The notes beneath the pieces are model-generated. The model was not told the DNA's origin, searched no databases, and saw only the letters and a list, made by a program, of their open reading frames with translations. From Gordonia sp. UBA5067 (GTDB lineage Bacteria > Actinomycetota > Actinomycetes > Mycobacteriales > Mycobacteriaceae), in contig NZ_DIAX01000007.1 in the NCBI RefSeq assembly GCF_002414845.1, forward strand, positions 1 through 15,394: 15,394 bases of DNA, read 5' to 3'. Position numbers and translations under genes: made by a program. Positions 5,884 through 13,094 of this stretch are shown piece by piece; the stretch's first letter is position 1; the number at the start of each line of letters is the position of its first letter.

Positions 5884-6834
5884 GTGTTCGGCAACAAGAA
5901 GAAGCCCGCCCCGCCCCCGGCCGACGAACTGATGACCATTCTCGCGCGACGAGGCCCGCACACGGTGCTGCGAGGAGATCTCGGGTTCATCGGCGTCCCG
6001 GGTCAACTGTTCACGCCTGAGACCGGCAGCGGGCTGCCGGTGGTGGCCTTCGCGCATGCGTGGATGGCCGACCTCGGACGCTACCGGGATCTGTTCTTCC
6101 ACCTCGCCTCCCACGGCCTCGTGGTCGCCGCGCCCGATATCGAGCGCGGGCCCGCGCCCTCGGATGCGGTGCTGGCGGCTGGACTGCGCACCGCGCTGTC
6201 CGCCCTGCCCGCCGTCCGGCTCGGCCTCGGTGAGTCGATTACCGTCGACCCCCGGCGGGGTGGGTTGGCCGGGCACGGCTTCGGCGCGGGTGCCGCCGTC
6301 CTCGCGGCCGGTCCGGCCGTGCTGGGCGCAACCGAACCGGTGTCGGTCGGGGCGGTCGCCGCCGTCTTCCCGGCGCCCTCCACCGATGCCGCATTCACCA
6401 CAGCGACCGCGGTGTCGGCTCCCGCGATGGTGATCGCCGCGGACCGCGCCCTCGATACCGTCGACGCCAATCCGCTGCCCCTGGCGCGTGAACTCGGCGG
6501 TCCGGTAACCCTGCGCGCCGTGCCCGGGGCGACCGATCGCGGTCTGCTGCAGCGGCACACCCTCGCGTCGCTGATCGGCATCAACGGCGCCGATCGAGCC
6601 ACCCACTCGGCGGTGCGGGCGTTGCTGACCGGATTCTTCCTGGCCACCGTCGGCCTCGACGACCGGTATGGCGCGTTTACCGACGAGGACGCGGTCCTGG
6701 GCAGTGTGCTCAACATCGACCCGGCCGAGCCTGACGAGGATGACCGGACCCACGTCGAAAAACTGCTCGGCGGGCCGCCGGCGGCGAAGAAGGGTGGGTC
6801 CTTCTCGGCGATTCGGGGGTTGCGCGGGCGCTAG
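5884..6834 (+). CDS. Alpha/beta-hydrolase-fold protein lacking the usual nucleophile Ser
   Basis: A 316-residue protein with the layout of dienelactone hydrolase/chlorophyllase-type alpha/beta hydrolases. The strand VVAFAHAW (53-60) sits where the oxyanion HG usually is, followed by the YRDLFFHLASHGLVVAAPD block (67-85), a nucleophile elbow at 130-134 and the VIAADRALD strand that would carry the acid. The elbow reads GHGFG, not GxSxG, so residue 132 is Gly where the catalytic Ser is expected. Activity is therefore doubtful; a binding, scaffold or pseudoenzyme role is inferred. The basic N-terminus (FGNKKK) and the Lys/Arg-rich C-terminus flank the fold. There is no signal peptide. GTG 5884 follows the 71-residue gene by 9 nt and glmS follows 15 nt downstream. 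The position matches my recollection of Rv3438 next to glmS. Confidence 0.8.
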   Translation: MFGNKKKPAPPPADELMTILARRGPHTVLRGDLGFIGVPGQLFTPETGSGLPVVAFAHAWMADLGRYRDLFFHLASHGLVVAAPDIERGPAPSDAVLAAGLRTALSALPAVRLGLGESITVDPRRGGLAGHGFGAGAAVLAAGPAVLGATEPVSVGAVAAVFPAPSTDAAFTTATAVSAPAMVIAADRALDTVDANPLPLARELGGPVTLRAVPGATDRGLLQRHTLASLIGINGADRATHSAVRALLTGFFLATVGLDDRYGAFTDEDAVLGSVLNIDPAEPDEDDRTHVEKLLGGPPAAKKGGSFSAIRGLRGR

Positions 6835-6835
6835 G

Positions 6836-6841
6836 TATCCT
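6836..6841 (+). promoter_or_regulatory. Putative -10 element directly upstream of glmS
   Basis: TATCCT fits TANNNT and lies 8 nt before ATG 6850. GGAGAG (6842-6847) also lies here but is only 2 nt from the ATG. Transcription from this site would give a leaderless or nearly leaderless glmS mRNA, independent of the upstream genes. No -35 is visible. Confidence 0.4.
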
Positions 6842-6849
6842 GGAGAGCT

Positions 6850-8712
6850 ATGTGTGGAATCGTCGGGTATGTGGGCAAGCGTCAGGCGCTGGAGATCGTC
6901 GTCGACGCTCTGCGGCGAATGGAATACCGCGGCTACGACTCTGCCGGGGTCGCGATCCTGGACGGCAACGGCGGCCTCGTCGTCGAGAAGAAGGCGGGTC
7001 GGCTGGAGAATCTCGACAAGCAGATCGCGCTGGTCGACCCGGCGACGCTGACCGGCACCACCGGCATGGGCCACACCCGGTGGGCCACCCACGGCAAGCC
7101 CACCGACCGCAACGCGCACCCGCACCTGTCGACCGACCACAAGGTGGCTGTCGTCCATAACGGCATCATCGAGAACTATGCGTCGCTGCGTGCCGAACTC
7201 GAGAGCGTGGGGGTGGAGCTTCACTCCGAGACCGACACCGAGACCGCGGTCCACCTCGTCCAGCACGCCTACGACGCGGGTGCGACGGCCGGCGATTTCG
7301 TCGCCAGCGCCTACGCGGTGCTGCGTCGCCTCGACGGCGCGTTCACCCTGGTCTTCACCCATGCCGACCATCCCGACACGATCGTCGCCGCACGCAGATC
7401 GACCCCGCTGGTCGTCGGTGTCGGCGACGGCGAGATGTTCGTCGGCTCCGATGTCACCGCTTTCATCGAGCACACCCGCGACGCCGTCGAACTCGGCCAG
7501 GACGAGGTGGTGGTGATCACCGCCGACTCCTACGCGATCACCGATTTCGACGGCAGCCCGCGCACCGGCAAGCCCTTCCACATCGACTGGGACCTCGCCG
7601 CCGCTGAAAAGGGCGGCTACGACTACTTCATGCTCAAGGAGATCGCCGAGCAGCCGGAGGCGCTGACCAACACCCTGCTGGGCCACCTGCGCGACGGCCG
7701 CATCGTCCTCGACGAGCAGCGCATCTCCGACGACGACCTGCGCGACGTGACCAAGGTCTTCGTCGTCGCCTGCGGCACCGCCTACCACGCCGGGCTGCTC
7801 TCCAAGTACGCCATTGAGCACTGGACGCGCCTTCCGGTCGAGGTTGAGCTGGCCAGCGAGTTTCGCTACCGCGACCCCGTGCTGGACCGATCCACCCTGG
7901 TCGTGGCCATCTCGCAATCGGGGGAGACGGCCGACACTCTCGAAGCGGTGCGCCACGCCAAGGACCAGAACGCCCGGGTGCTGGCGATCTGCAACACAAA
8001 CGGCGCGCAGATCCCGCGCGAGTCCGATGCCGTGCTCTACACCCATGCGGGTCCGGAGATCGGCGTCGCGTCCACGAAGTGCTTCTTGGCGCAGATCGTC
8101 GCCGCCTACCTGGTGGGTCTCGCGCTGGCGCAGGCCCGGGGTACGAAATTCACCGACGAGGTGACTCGCGAGTTCTACGAGATGGAAGCGGCCGCGGCGG
8201 CGGTGCAGGACATGCTCGACTCGATGGAGCCGGTCCGGGAGTTGGCGCGCCACATGGCCGATCGCGACACCGTGCTGTTCCTGGGGCGCCACGTCGGGTA
8301 TCCGGTGGCACTGGAGGGCGCACTGAAGCTCAAGGAGCTGGCCTACATCCACGCCGAGGGCTTCGCCGCCGGCGAACTCAAACACGGGCCGATCGCACTT
8401 ATCGAATCCGGGTTGCCCGTTTTTGTCGTGATGCCATCGCCGGAAGGGCGGGCCGTGCTGCACTCGAAGATGGTCAGCAACATCCGCGAGATCCAGGCGC
8501 GTGGTGCGGAGACGATCGTGATCGCCGAGACCGACGACGAGGCCGCGCGTGCCGTCGCCGACCACTTCATCCCGATCCCGCGCATTTCGACGCTGCTGCA
8601 ACCGCTGGTGTCGACCATCCCCTTGCAGGTGTTCGCGGCGACGGTCGCCGACGAGCGCGGCTACGACGTCGACAAGCCCCGGAATCTCGCGAAGTCGGTG
8701 ACCGTCGAATAG
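6850..8712 (+). CDS. glmS: Glutamine--fructose-6-phosphate aminotransferase (isomerizing)
   Basis: GlmS (EC 2.6.1.16) makes glucosamine-6-phosphate from fructose-6-phosphate and glutamine, the committed step to UDP-GlcNAc. The 620-residue length is normal. The N-terminal class II glutamine amidotransferase domain (about 1-240) starts MCGIVGYVG with nucleophile Cys2 and carries EYRGYDSAGV (25-34), HTRWATHG (75-82) and HNGIIENY (103-110). Two SIS sugar-isomerase domains follow: VACGTAYHAG (307-316), SQSGETADT (355-363) and the second domain beginning near residue 465. The C-terminus PRNLAKSVTVE is the conserved GlmS ending that caps the ammonia channel. No glmS ribozyme or long leader exists, since only 15 nt separate it from the preceding gene. 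It supplies the substrate of GlmM, encoded 3.6 kb upstream. Confidence 0.98.
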   Translation: MCGIVGYVGKRQALEIVVDALRRMEYRGYDSAGVAILDGNGGLVVEKKAGRLENLDKQIALVDPATLTGTTGMGHTRWATHGKPTDRNAHPHLSTDHKVAVVHNGIIENYASLRAELESVGVELHSETDTETAVHLVQHAYDAGATAGDFVASAYAVLRRLDGAFTLVFTHADHPDTIVAARRSTPLVVGVGDGEMFVGSDVTAFIEHTRDAVELGQDEVVVITADSYAITDFDGSPRTGKPFHIDWDLAAAEKGGYDYFMLKEIAEQPEALTNTLLGHLRDGRIVLDEQRISDDDLRDVTKVFVVACGTAYHAGLLSKYAIEHWTRLPVEVELASEFRYRDPVLDRSTLVVAISQSGETADTLEAVRHAKDQNARVLAICNTNGAQIPRESDAVLYTHAGPEIGVASTKCFLAQIVAAYLVGLALAQARGTKFTDEVTREFYEMEAAAAAVQDMLDSMEPVRELARHMADRDTVLFLGRHVGYPVALEGALKLKELAYIHAEGFAAGELKHGPIALIESGLPVFVVMPSPEGRAVLHSKMVSNIREIQARGAETIVIAETDDEAARAVADHFIPIPRISTLLQPLVSTIPLQVFAATVADERGYDVDKPRNLAKSVTVE

Positions 8713-8717
8713 CCGGC

Positions 8718-8731
8718 CGATGAATTCATCG
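8718..8731. promoter_or_regulatory. 14-bp perfect palindrome (dyad 1 before nnr)
   Basis: CGATGAATTCATCG is a perfect palindrome 6 bp after the glmS stop. It could form an RNA hairpin with an AATT loop but has no T run, so an operator is at least as likely as a terminator. Confidence 0.5.
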
Positions 8732-8747
8732 CCTGGGGCGCAGATCG

Positions 8748-8762
8748 TGGACACTATGTCCA
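8748..8762. promoter_or_regulatory. Inverted repeat 6-3-6 (dyad 2 before nnr)
   Basis: TGGACACTATGTCCA has perfect 6-bp arms around CTA. The left arm also resembles a -35 box (TTGACA, 5 of 6), so a bound regulator could block a promoter here. Its centre is about 31 bp from those of the neighbouring dyads. Confidence 0.5.
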
Positions 8763-8778
8763 GCGAGACCAGCTAAGG

Positions 8779-8793
8779 CGATCATTCTGATCG
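8779..8793. promoter_or_regulatory. Inverted repeat 6-3-6 next to the Shine-Dalgarno (dyad 3)
   Basis: CGATCATTCTGATCG has perfect 6-bp arms around TTC. Its last base is the first base of the GGAGGG ribosome-binding site (8793-8798), so either a DNA-bound protein or an RNA hairpin could affect nnr expression. Confidence 0.5.
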
Positions 8794-8807
8794 GAGGGAT
8801 GGACGTG

Positions 8808-10250
8808 ATGCGGTATCCGACGGTTGCTCAGATCCGGACGGCCGAGCAGGACACCGGACTCCTGGACGACGGTGTCCTGATGGGCCGCGCGGCGCGCGGA
8901 CTGGCGGTCGCCATCCTCGCCGCGCTCCGCGCCGATGGCGGGACCTATGGGCGCCGCGTGGGACTGGTCATCGGGTCGGGCGACAACGGCGGTGATGCCC
9001 TGTACGCGGGCGCCATCCTGGCCCGCCGTGGCGTCGATGTCTCCGCCCTGCTCGTGCAACCCGAGCGCGCCCATCGCGGTGGTCTTGCGGCCCTGCGCGG
9101 CGCCGGGGGACGGACGGTCGACCGCTTCGGCGTACTCGACATCCTCGTCGACGGTGTCGTCGGCATCGGGGGGTCGGGGCCGCTGCACGCAGACGCGGCG
9201 GCGGTATTCGCCGGCGCGGCGCGGAATTCGCCCGGCCTGACGGTGGTGGCCGTCGACCTCCCCTCGGGCGTCGACGCGGACACCGGCGTCGTGAATGATC
9301 CCGCCGTGCGGGCCGATCTGACGGTGACCTTCGGGGTGCCCCGTCGTGCCCACGTACTCGCCGCACCACAGTGCGGCCGGGTGATCGTGGTCGATATCGG
9401 ATTGGGTCCCGGCGCGGACCGCGACGCCGTCTTGCAGTCGCTTTCCGATCTCGAGGTGGGTGCGGCCTGGCCGGTGCCCGGACCGGCCGACGACAAGTAC
9501 CGGCAGGGTGTCGTCGGAATCGTCGCCGGTTCCGCGGCCTATCCAGGGGCGGCCCTACTGTGCACCGGGGCGGCGGTCCGGGCAACCTCCGGAATGACCC
9601 GGTACGCGGGCCCGGCGGCCACCGCCGTTGTCAACCGGCATCCCGAGGTCGTGATCGCCGACGAGCCCGCTGCTGCCGGAAAAGTGCAGGCATGGGTTAT
9701 CGGCCCGGGTATCGGCACCGATGACGCCGCGCTGCGACGCCTGCGCACCGTGCTCGCAGCAGATGTGCCGGTCCTCGTCGACGCCGACGGGATCACGCTG
9801 CTGGCCCGCCATCGCGAGTTGCTGGCGGCGCGTACCGCGCCGACGCTGCTCACCCCGCACGCCGGCGAGTTCGCGCGGCTGACCGGCCGGCCACTCGGTG
9901 TCGACCGAGTGGCAGCCGTACTCGGCTGCGCCGCCGACACCGGTGCGACCGTCCTCCTCAAGGGGCGGGCGACGCTGATCGCGGCACCCGAGGCCGGCAG
10001 CCCGGTCTTGGTCAACGAGGCGGGCTCGTCGTGGGCGGCCACCGCCGGATCGGGTGACGCGCTGTCGGGCATCATCGGCGCCCTGCTGGCGACCGGGCTC
10101 GCACCGGCGGTCGCCGCAGCCATGGGCGCCCGGGTTCATAGTGGCGCCGCACACATCGCCGCCGGCACGCCGGGCGTGCCAATCGGCGCATCGGCGCTGG
10201 TAGCAGCCATCAGCGAGGCGATTCGGGTCCTGCGGTCCAGTGCGGGATGA
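8808..10250 (+). CDS. nnrE/nnrD: Bifunctional NAD(P)H-hydrate epimerase / ADP-dependent dehydratase
   Basis: This enzyme repairs hydrated NAD(P)H: the N-terminal domain epimerises R- to S-NAD(P)HX (EC 5.1.99.6) and the C-terminal kinase-like domain dehydrates S-NAD(P)HX using ADP (EC 4.2.1.136). From ATG 8808 it has 480 residues. The YjeF_N part (about 1-215) holds GSGDNGGDALYAG (56-68) and DLPSGVDADTG (150-160). The carbohydrate-kinase-like part holds KYRQG (230-234), IGPGIG (298-303), LVDADG (323-328), TPHAGEF (349-355) and AGSGDALSG (413-421, with the conserved Asp417). Start choice: GGAGGG at 8793-8798 directly abuts ATG 8799, so GTG 8805 or ATG 8808 (10 nt after GGAGG) is more likely. 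It may have its own promoter within the 95-bp gap. Confidence 0.95.
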   Translation: MRYPTVAQIRTAEQDTGLLDDGVLMGRAARGLAVAILAALRADGGTYGRRVGLVIGSGDNGGDALYAGAILARRGVDVSALLVQPERAHRGGLAALRGAGGRTVDRFGVLDILVDGVVGIGGSGPLHADAAAVFAGAARNSPGLTVVAVDLPSGVDADTGVVNDPAVRADLTVTFGVPRRAHVLAAPQCGRVIVVDIGLGPGADRDAVLQSLSDLEVGAAWPVPGPADDKYRQGVVGIVAGSAAYPGAALLCTGAAVRATSGMTRYAGPAATAVVNRHPEVVIADEPAAAGKVQAWVIGPGIGTDDAALRRLRTVLAADVPVLVDADGITLLARHRELLAARTAPTLLTPHAGEFARLTGRPLGVDRVAAVLGCAADTGATVLLKGRATLIAAPEAGSPVLVNEAGSSWAATAGSGDALSGIIGALLATGLAPAVAAAMGARVHSGAAHIAAGTPGVPIGASALVAAISEAIRVLRSSAG

Positions 10251-10288
10251 TCCCTCGATCCGCGGGAGTCTGAAACAATGATCTTTCG

Positions 10289-11434
10289 ATGCACCCTTAC
10301 GCAGGTTCTCCGGCCCTGGGCACCGCCACCATCGATCTGGCGGCCATAGCCCACAACCTCCGCGTCGTCGCCGACGCCGCGGAGGTGGGCGTGATAGCAG
10401 TGGTCAAGGCCGACGGTTACGGGCACGGCGCGGTCCCCGTCGCGCGGACGCTCGTCGGCGCCGGCGCGGTGGGCCTCGGCGTCGCCCAAGTCGCCGAGGC
10501 ACTGGCGTTGCGCGCCGGCGCGATCACCGCGCCGATCACCGCCTGGCTGCATACCCCCGACACCGACTTCCAGGCGGCGATCGCCGCGGGCATCGATGTG
10601 GGAGTCTCCTCCTCGCGGCAACTCGCCGCCCTGGTCGCCGCTGCCGAGCACCTCGGCGAAACCGCGACAGTGACAATCAAAGTCGACACCGGCATGAACC
10701 GGAGCGGGGTTGCCCGCGACGAGTGGGCCGGGTTCGTCGACGACTTTGCCCGCGCCCGCGCCGCCGGTGCCGTGGCGCTGCGCGGCGTGATGTCGCACCT
10801 GGCCTGTGGCGATGAACCGGACAATCCTGCCAACACCGATCAGGCCGACCTTCTACGGGCGGCGGTCGCGGACCTCAACGCGATCGGGGCGATTCCCGAA
10901 CTGGTACACCTGGCCAACTCGCCGGCCGCGCTGACCCGGCGCGACCTGGCGTTCGACACCGTCCGGCCGGGTGTTGCCCTCTTCGGCCTCAACCCCGTCC
11001 CGCAGCACAGCCGCGCCGATCTCATCCCCGCAATGACGCTGCGCACGGCGGTCTCCCTCGTCAAGCATGTGCCCGCCGGGGGTGGCGTCTCCTACGGGCA
11101 CGGCTACGTCGTTCCCGCCGATACCGTCGTCGCCGTCATTCCCGTCGGTTACGCCGACGGCGTGCCTCGGGCCCTGTCGGGCCGGCTGCGGGTGCGCATC
11201 AACGGGCGGGACTTCGCCGGGATCGGCCGGGTCTGCATGGATCAGTTCGTCGTCGACCTGGGCCCAGCTGGTGGTGGTGTGACCGAGGGCGACGAGGTGG
11301 AGGTGTTCGGCACCGGCGCCGACGGCGGACCGACGGCTCGGGAATGGGCAGAACTGACCGGCACCATCGACTACGAGATCGTCACCGGAATCGGGCCGCG
11401 CATCGCGCGCAGGTACGTCGGGGGTTTGGCGTGA
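10289..11434 (+). CDS. alr: Alanine racemase (PLP-dependent)
   Basis: Alr (EC 5.1.1.1) interconverts L- and D-alanine for peptidoglycan. The 381-residue length is typical. An N-terminal TIM barrel carries AVVKADGYGHGA with the PLP Lys40, IKVDTGMNRSG (Lys131 corresponds to the carbamylated Lys of Geobacillus Alr) and RPGVALFG (227-234). The C-terminal beta domain carries VSYGHGY with catalytic Tyr269, IPVGYADG and the substrate-loop CMDQF (317-321). The ATG at 10289 lies 38 nt after the nnr stop. No Shine-Dalgarno is visible, but AATGAT at 10277-10282, 6 nt upstream, is a weak -10-like hexamer, so initiation may be leaderless. The stop overlaps the next gene's GTG (GTGA). Confidence 0.97.
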   Translation: MHPYAGSPALGTATIDLAAIAHNLRVVADAAEVGVIAVVKADGYGHGAVPVARTLVGAGAVGLGVAQVAEALALRAGAITAPITAWLHTPDTDFQAAIAAGIDVGVSSSRQLAALVAAAEHLGETATVTIKVDTGMNRSGVARDEWAGFVDDFARARAAGAVALRGVMSHLACGDEPDNPANTDQADLLRAAVADLNAIGAIPELVHLANSPAALTRRDLAFDTVRPGVALFGLNPVPQHSRADLIPAMTLRTAVSLVKHVPAGGGVSYGHGYVVPADTVVAVIPVGYADGVPRALSGRLRVRINGRDFAGIGRVCMDQFVVDLGPAGGGVTEGDEVEVFGTGADGGPTAREWAELTGTIDYEIVTGIGPRIARRYVGGLA

Positions 11435-12639
11435 CGGCGCGGTCGGCCGACGAGGGCGCGGGCGCCGAGAACCTCGGCGCGTCGGTGTCGCCGAAGCCGC
11501 GCCGCAAACCCAGCGCCGGTGTCTCGATCCTCGGCAGCCTGGCCGCCACCGGGGTGACGCGGCAGGTGACTCAATCGCGTGCGGGCCTGACCGATCCGTT
11601 CGCCGACGTCCACTTCGACTCGATGTACCGCGAGGACGAGACCTTCGTGGACGCCGATGACGGGGTACGGCTCGCCGCCCGCATTGTGAACGATGGCGAT
11701 GACACGACCCTGACGGTTGTCTTCGTCCACGGGTTCGCGTTGCGGATGAGTTCGTGGTACTTCCAGCGCACCGCGCTCGCCCGGGCCTGGGGCAGCGCGA
11801 CCAGGCTGGTGTTCTTCGACCAGCGCGGTCACGGCCGCAGCGACCCCGCTCCGGCTGAGACGGCGACGATGGCCCAACTCGGCGACGACGTCGCCGCCGT
11901 GTTGCGCGCGCTCGCCCCGGAAGGTCCCGTCGTCGTCGTCGGGCACTCGATGGGCGGCATGGCGACCATGGCGCTGGCCCGCCGACACCCGGCGTTGTTC
12001 GGGCCGGCCGGTCGGATTGTCGGAGTTGGTCTGATTGCGACGGCCGCCCGCGGCCTCACCGAGGCGGGAGTCGGTGCGGGGCTGCAGAATCCGGCCGTCA
12101 GCGCCTTCCGGCTGGCGGTGCGCCGCGCCCCCTGGTTCATCCAGGCCGGCCGCACCCGTGCCCGCCGAGCGCTGGAGCCGGTGCTGTTGGCGGCGAGTTT
12201 CGGGCCGGACTTCTACAGCCCGGCCACCGCGCGCGCGGTTGAGCGGATGATCCGGCAGACGCCGCTGAATACGATCGTCCAGTTCCTGCACGTCCTCGAG
12301 ATCCACGACGAGTCGGCCGGGCTGCCGGTTCTGGCCACCGTGCCGAGCGTGGTGATCTGCGGCGACGAGGACTGCATGACGCCCTTCCCGAACTCCTATT
12401 TGGTGTACGGCGTACTGGGGGAGAACTGTCGGCTCACCATTGTCCAGGGCGCCGGCCACATGGTGGCGATGGAACGACCCACCGAGGTCAACGAGATTCT
12501 CGATGAGCTCGTCCAGCGGGCACGGGCGGTGATCACGGCCAGGGCGGCCATTGCGTCGCCCGTTGCCGAGCTGTCGATTCCCGACCCGGTCGCCGACCCG
12601 GTACCCGTGCGGCGCCGCTGGTGGGGCCGACGCCGATGA
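11431..12639 (+). CDS. Alpha/beta-fold hydrolase
   Basis: A 402-residue alpha/beta hydrolase from GTG 11431, which overlaps the alr stop by 4 nt; longer versions starting inside alr are unlikely. About 70 residues precede the fold, including a Lys/Arg/Pro patch (21-27) and a Gly/Ala-rich segment. Core motifs are VFVHGFALRMSSW (97-109, oxyanion HG), FFDQRGHGRSD (128-138), VGHSMGGMA (170-178, nucleophile Ser173), GDEDCMTP (311-318, likely acid Asp314) and GAGHMVAMERP (340-350, His343). The triad is complete. The tail ends in a basic WWGRRR stretch. The substrate is not readable; relatives include proline iminopeptidases, esterases and haloperoxidase-like enzymes. A hydrolase between alr and tsaE is, to my knowledge, common in related actinobacteria. 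Confidence 0.9.
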   Translation: MTARSADEGAGAENLGASVSPKPRRKPSAGVSILGSLAATGVTRQVTQSRAGLTDPFADVHFDSMYREDETFVDADDGVRLAARIVNDGDDTTLTVVFVHGFALRMSSWYFQRTALARAWGSATRLVFFDQRGHGRSDPAPAETATMAQLGDDVAAVLRALAPEGPVVVVGHSMGGMATMALARRHPALFGPAGRIVGVGLIATAARGLTEAGVGAGLQNPAVSAFRLAVRRAPWFIQAGRTRARRALEPVLLAASFGPDFYSPATARAVERMIRQTPLNTIVQFLHVLEIHDESAGLPVLATVPSVVICGDEDCMTPFPNSYLVYGVLGENCRLTIVQGAGHMVAMERPTEVNEILDELVQRARAVITARAAIASPVAELSIPDPVADPVPVRRRWWGRRR

Positions 12640-13094
12640 CGCCGGACCGATCAGGGCAGGCGGTGTTGCCCGACGTCGTCGACACCGAGGAATTCGGCCG
12701 CACACTGGCGGTGACGCTGAAAGCTGGCGACCTGGTGATCCTCGACGGTCCGCTCGGCGCGGGCAAGACAGCGCTCGCCCGGGGCATCGGTGCCGGCCTG
12801 GGCGTCCTGGGTCGCGTCACGTCGCCGACCTTCGTGATCGCGCGCACGCACCGCCCGGGGACGGTCGATCGCCCTGGCATGATTCACGTCGATGCGTATC
12901 GGCTGGGTGCCGGTGCCGACCTCCTCGACGAGCTCGATGCGCTGGACCTCGACACCGATCTCACCGATTCGGTCGTCGTCGTCGAATGGGGCGCCGGCAC
13001 GGCCGAGCGCCTCAGCGGGCGCCACCTGTTGGTGCGATTGCGCCGCGAACCCGAGTCCGATGTGCGCTCCGCCGAATGGCGGTGGTCGTCGTGA
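12636..13094 (+). CDS. tsaE: tRNA t6A37 biosynthesis ATPase TsaE
   Basis: TsaE is the P-loop ATPase that drives turnover of the TsaB-TsaD complex making threonylcarbamoyladenosine (t6A) at position 37 of ANN-decoding tRNAs. The 152-residue length is typical. Walker A GPLGAGKT is at 38-45, followed by RVTSPTF (60-66, the switch-like SPTF motif), HVDAYRL (84-90) and VVVEWG, the conserved Glu-Trp near the end of the ATPase core. The start is ATG 12636 within ATGA, overlapping the hydrolase stop; an upstream in-frame ATG at 12621 lies inside the hydrolase. The stop overlaps the tsaB GTG. Confidence 0.96.
   Translation: MTPDRSGQAVLPDVVDTEEFGRTLAVTLKAGDLVILDGPLGAGKTALARGIGAGLGVLGRVTSPTFVIARTHRPGTVDRPGMIHVDAYRLGAGADLLDELDALDLDTDLTDSVVVVEWGAGTAERLSGRHLLVRLRREPESDVRSAEWRWSS

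Noticed and set aside
5723..5932. Alternative + strand frame across the end of the small-gene cluster
   Set aside because: It overlaps both the coupled 71-residue gene and the start of the hydrolase-like gene, and its Ser/Arg-rich product looks like an out-of-frame reading.
6835..6849. glmS ribozyme/riboswitch
   Set aside because: The gap before glmS is only 15 nt, far too short, and that ribozyme is characteristic of Gram-positive low-GC bacteria.
5608..8754. A 1,048-codon open frame on the minus strand
   Set aside because: It lies antisense to glmS and part of its neighbour, is Arg/Gly/His-rich without any recognisable domain, and follows from strong G/C bias at third positions of the sense gene.
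10251..10288. Independent Shine-Dalgarno for alr
   Set aside because: The only purine-rich patch (GGGAG near 10264-10268) is about 20 nt from the ATG, outside the useful range.
11371..12705. A 444-codon minus-strand frame opposite the alpha/beta hydrolase
   Set aside because: No domain is recognisable and the composition is skewed; the + strand frame has a complete hydrolase triad.
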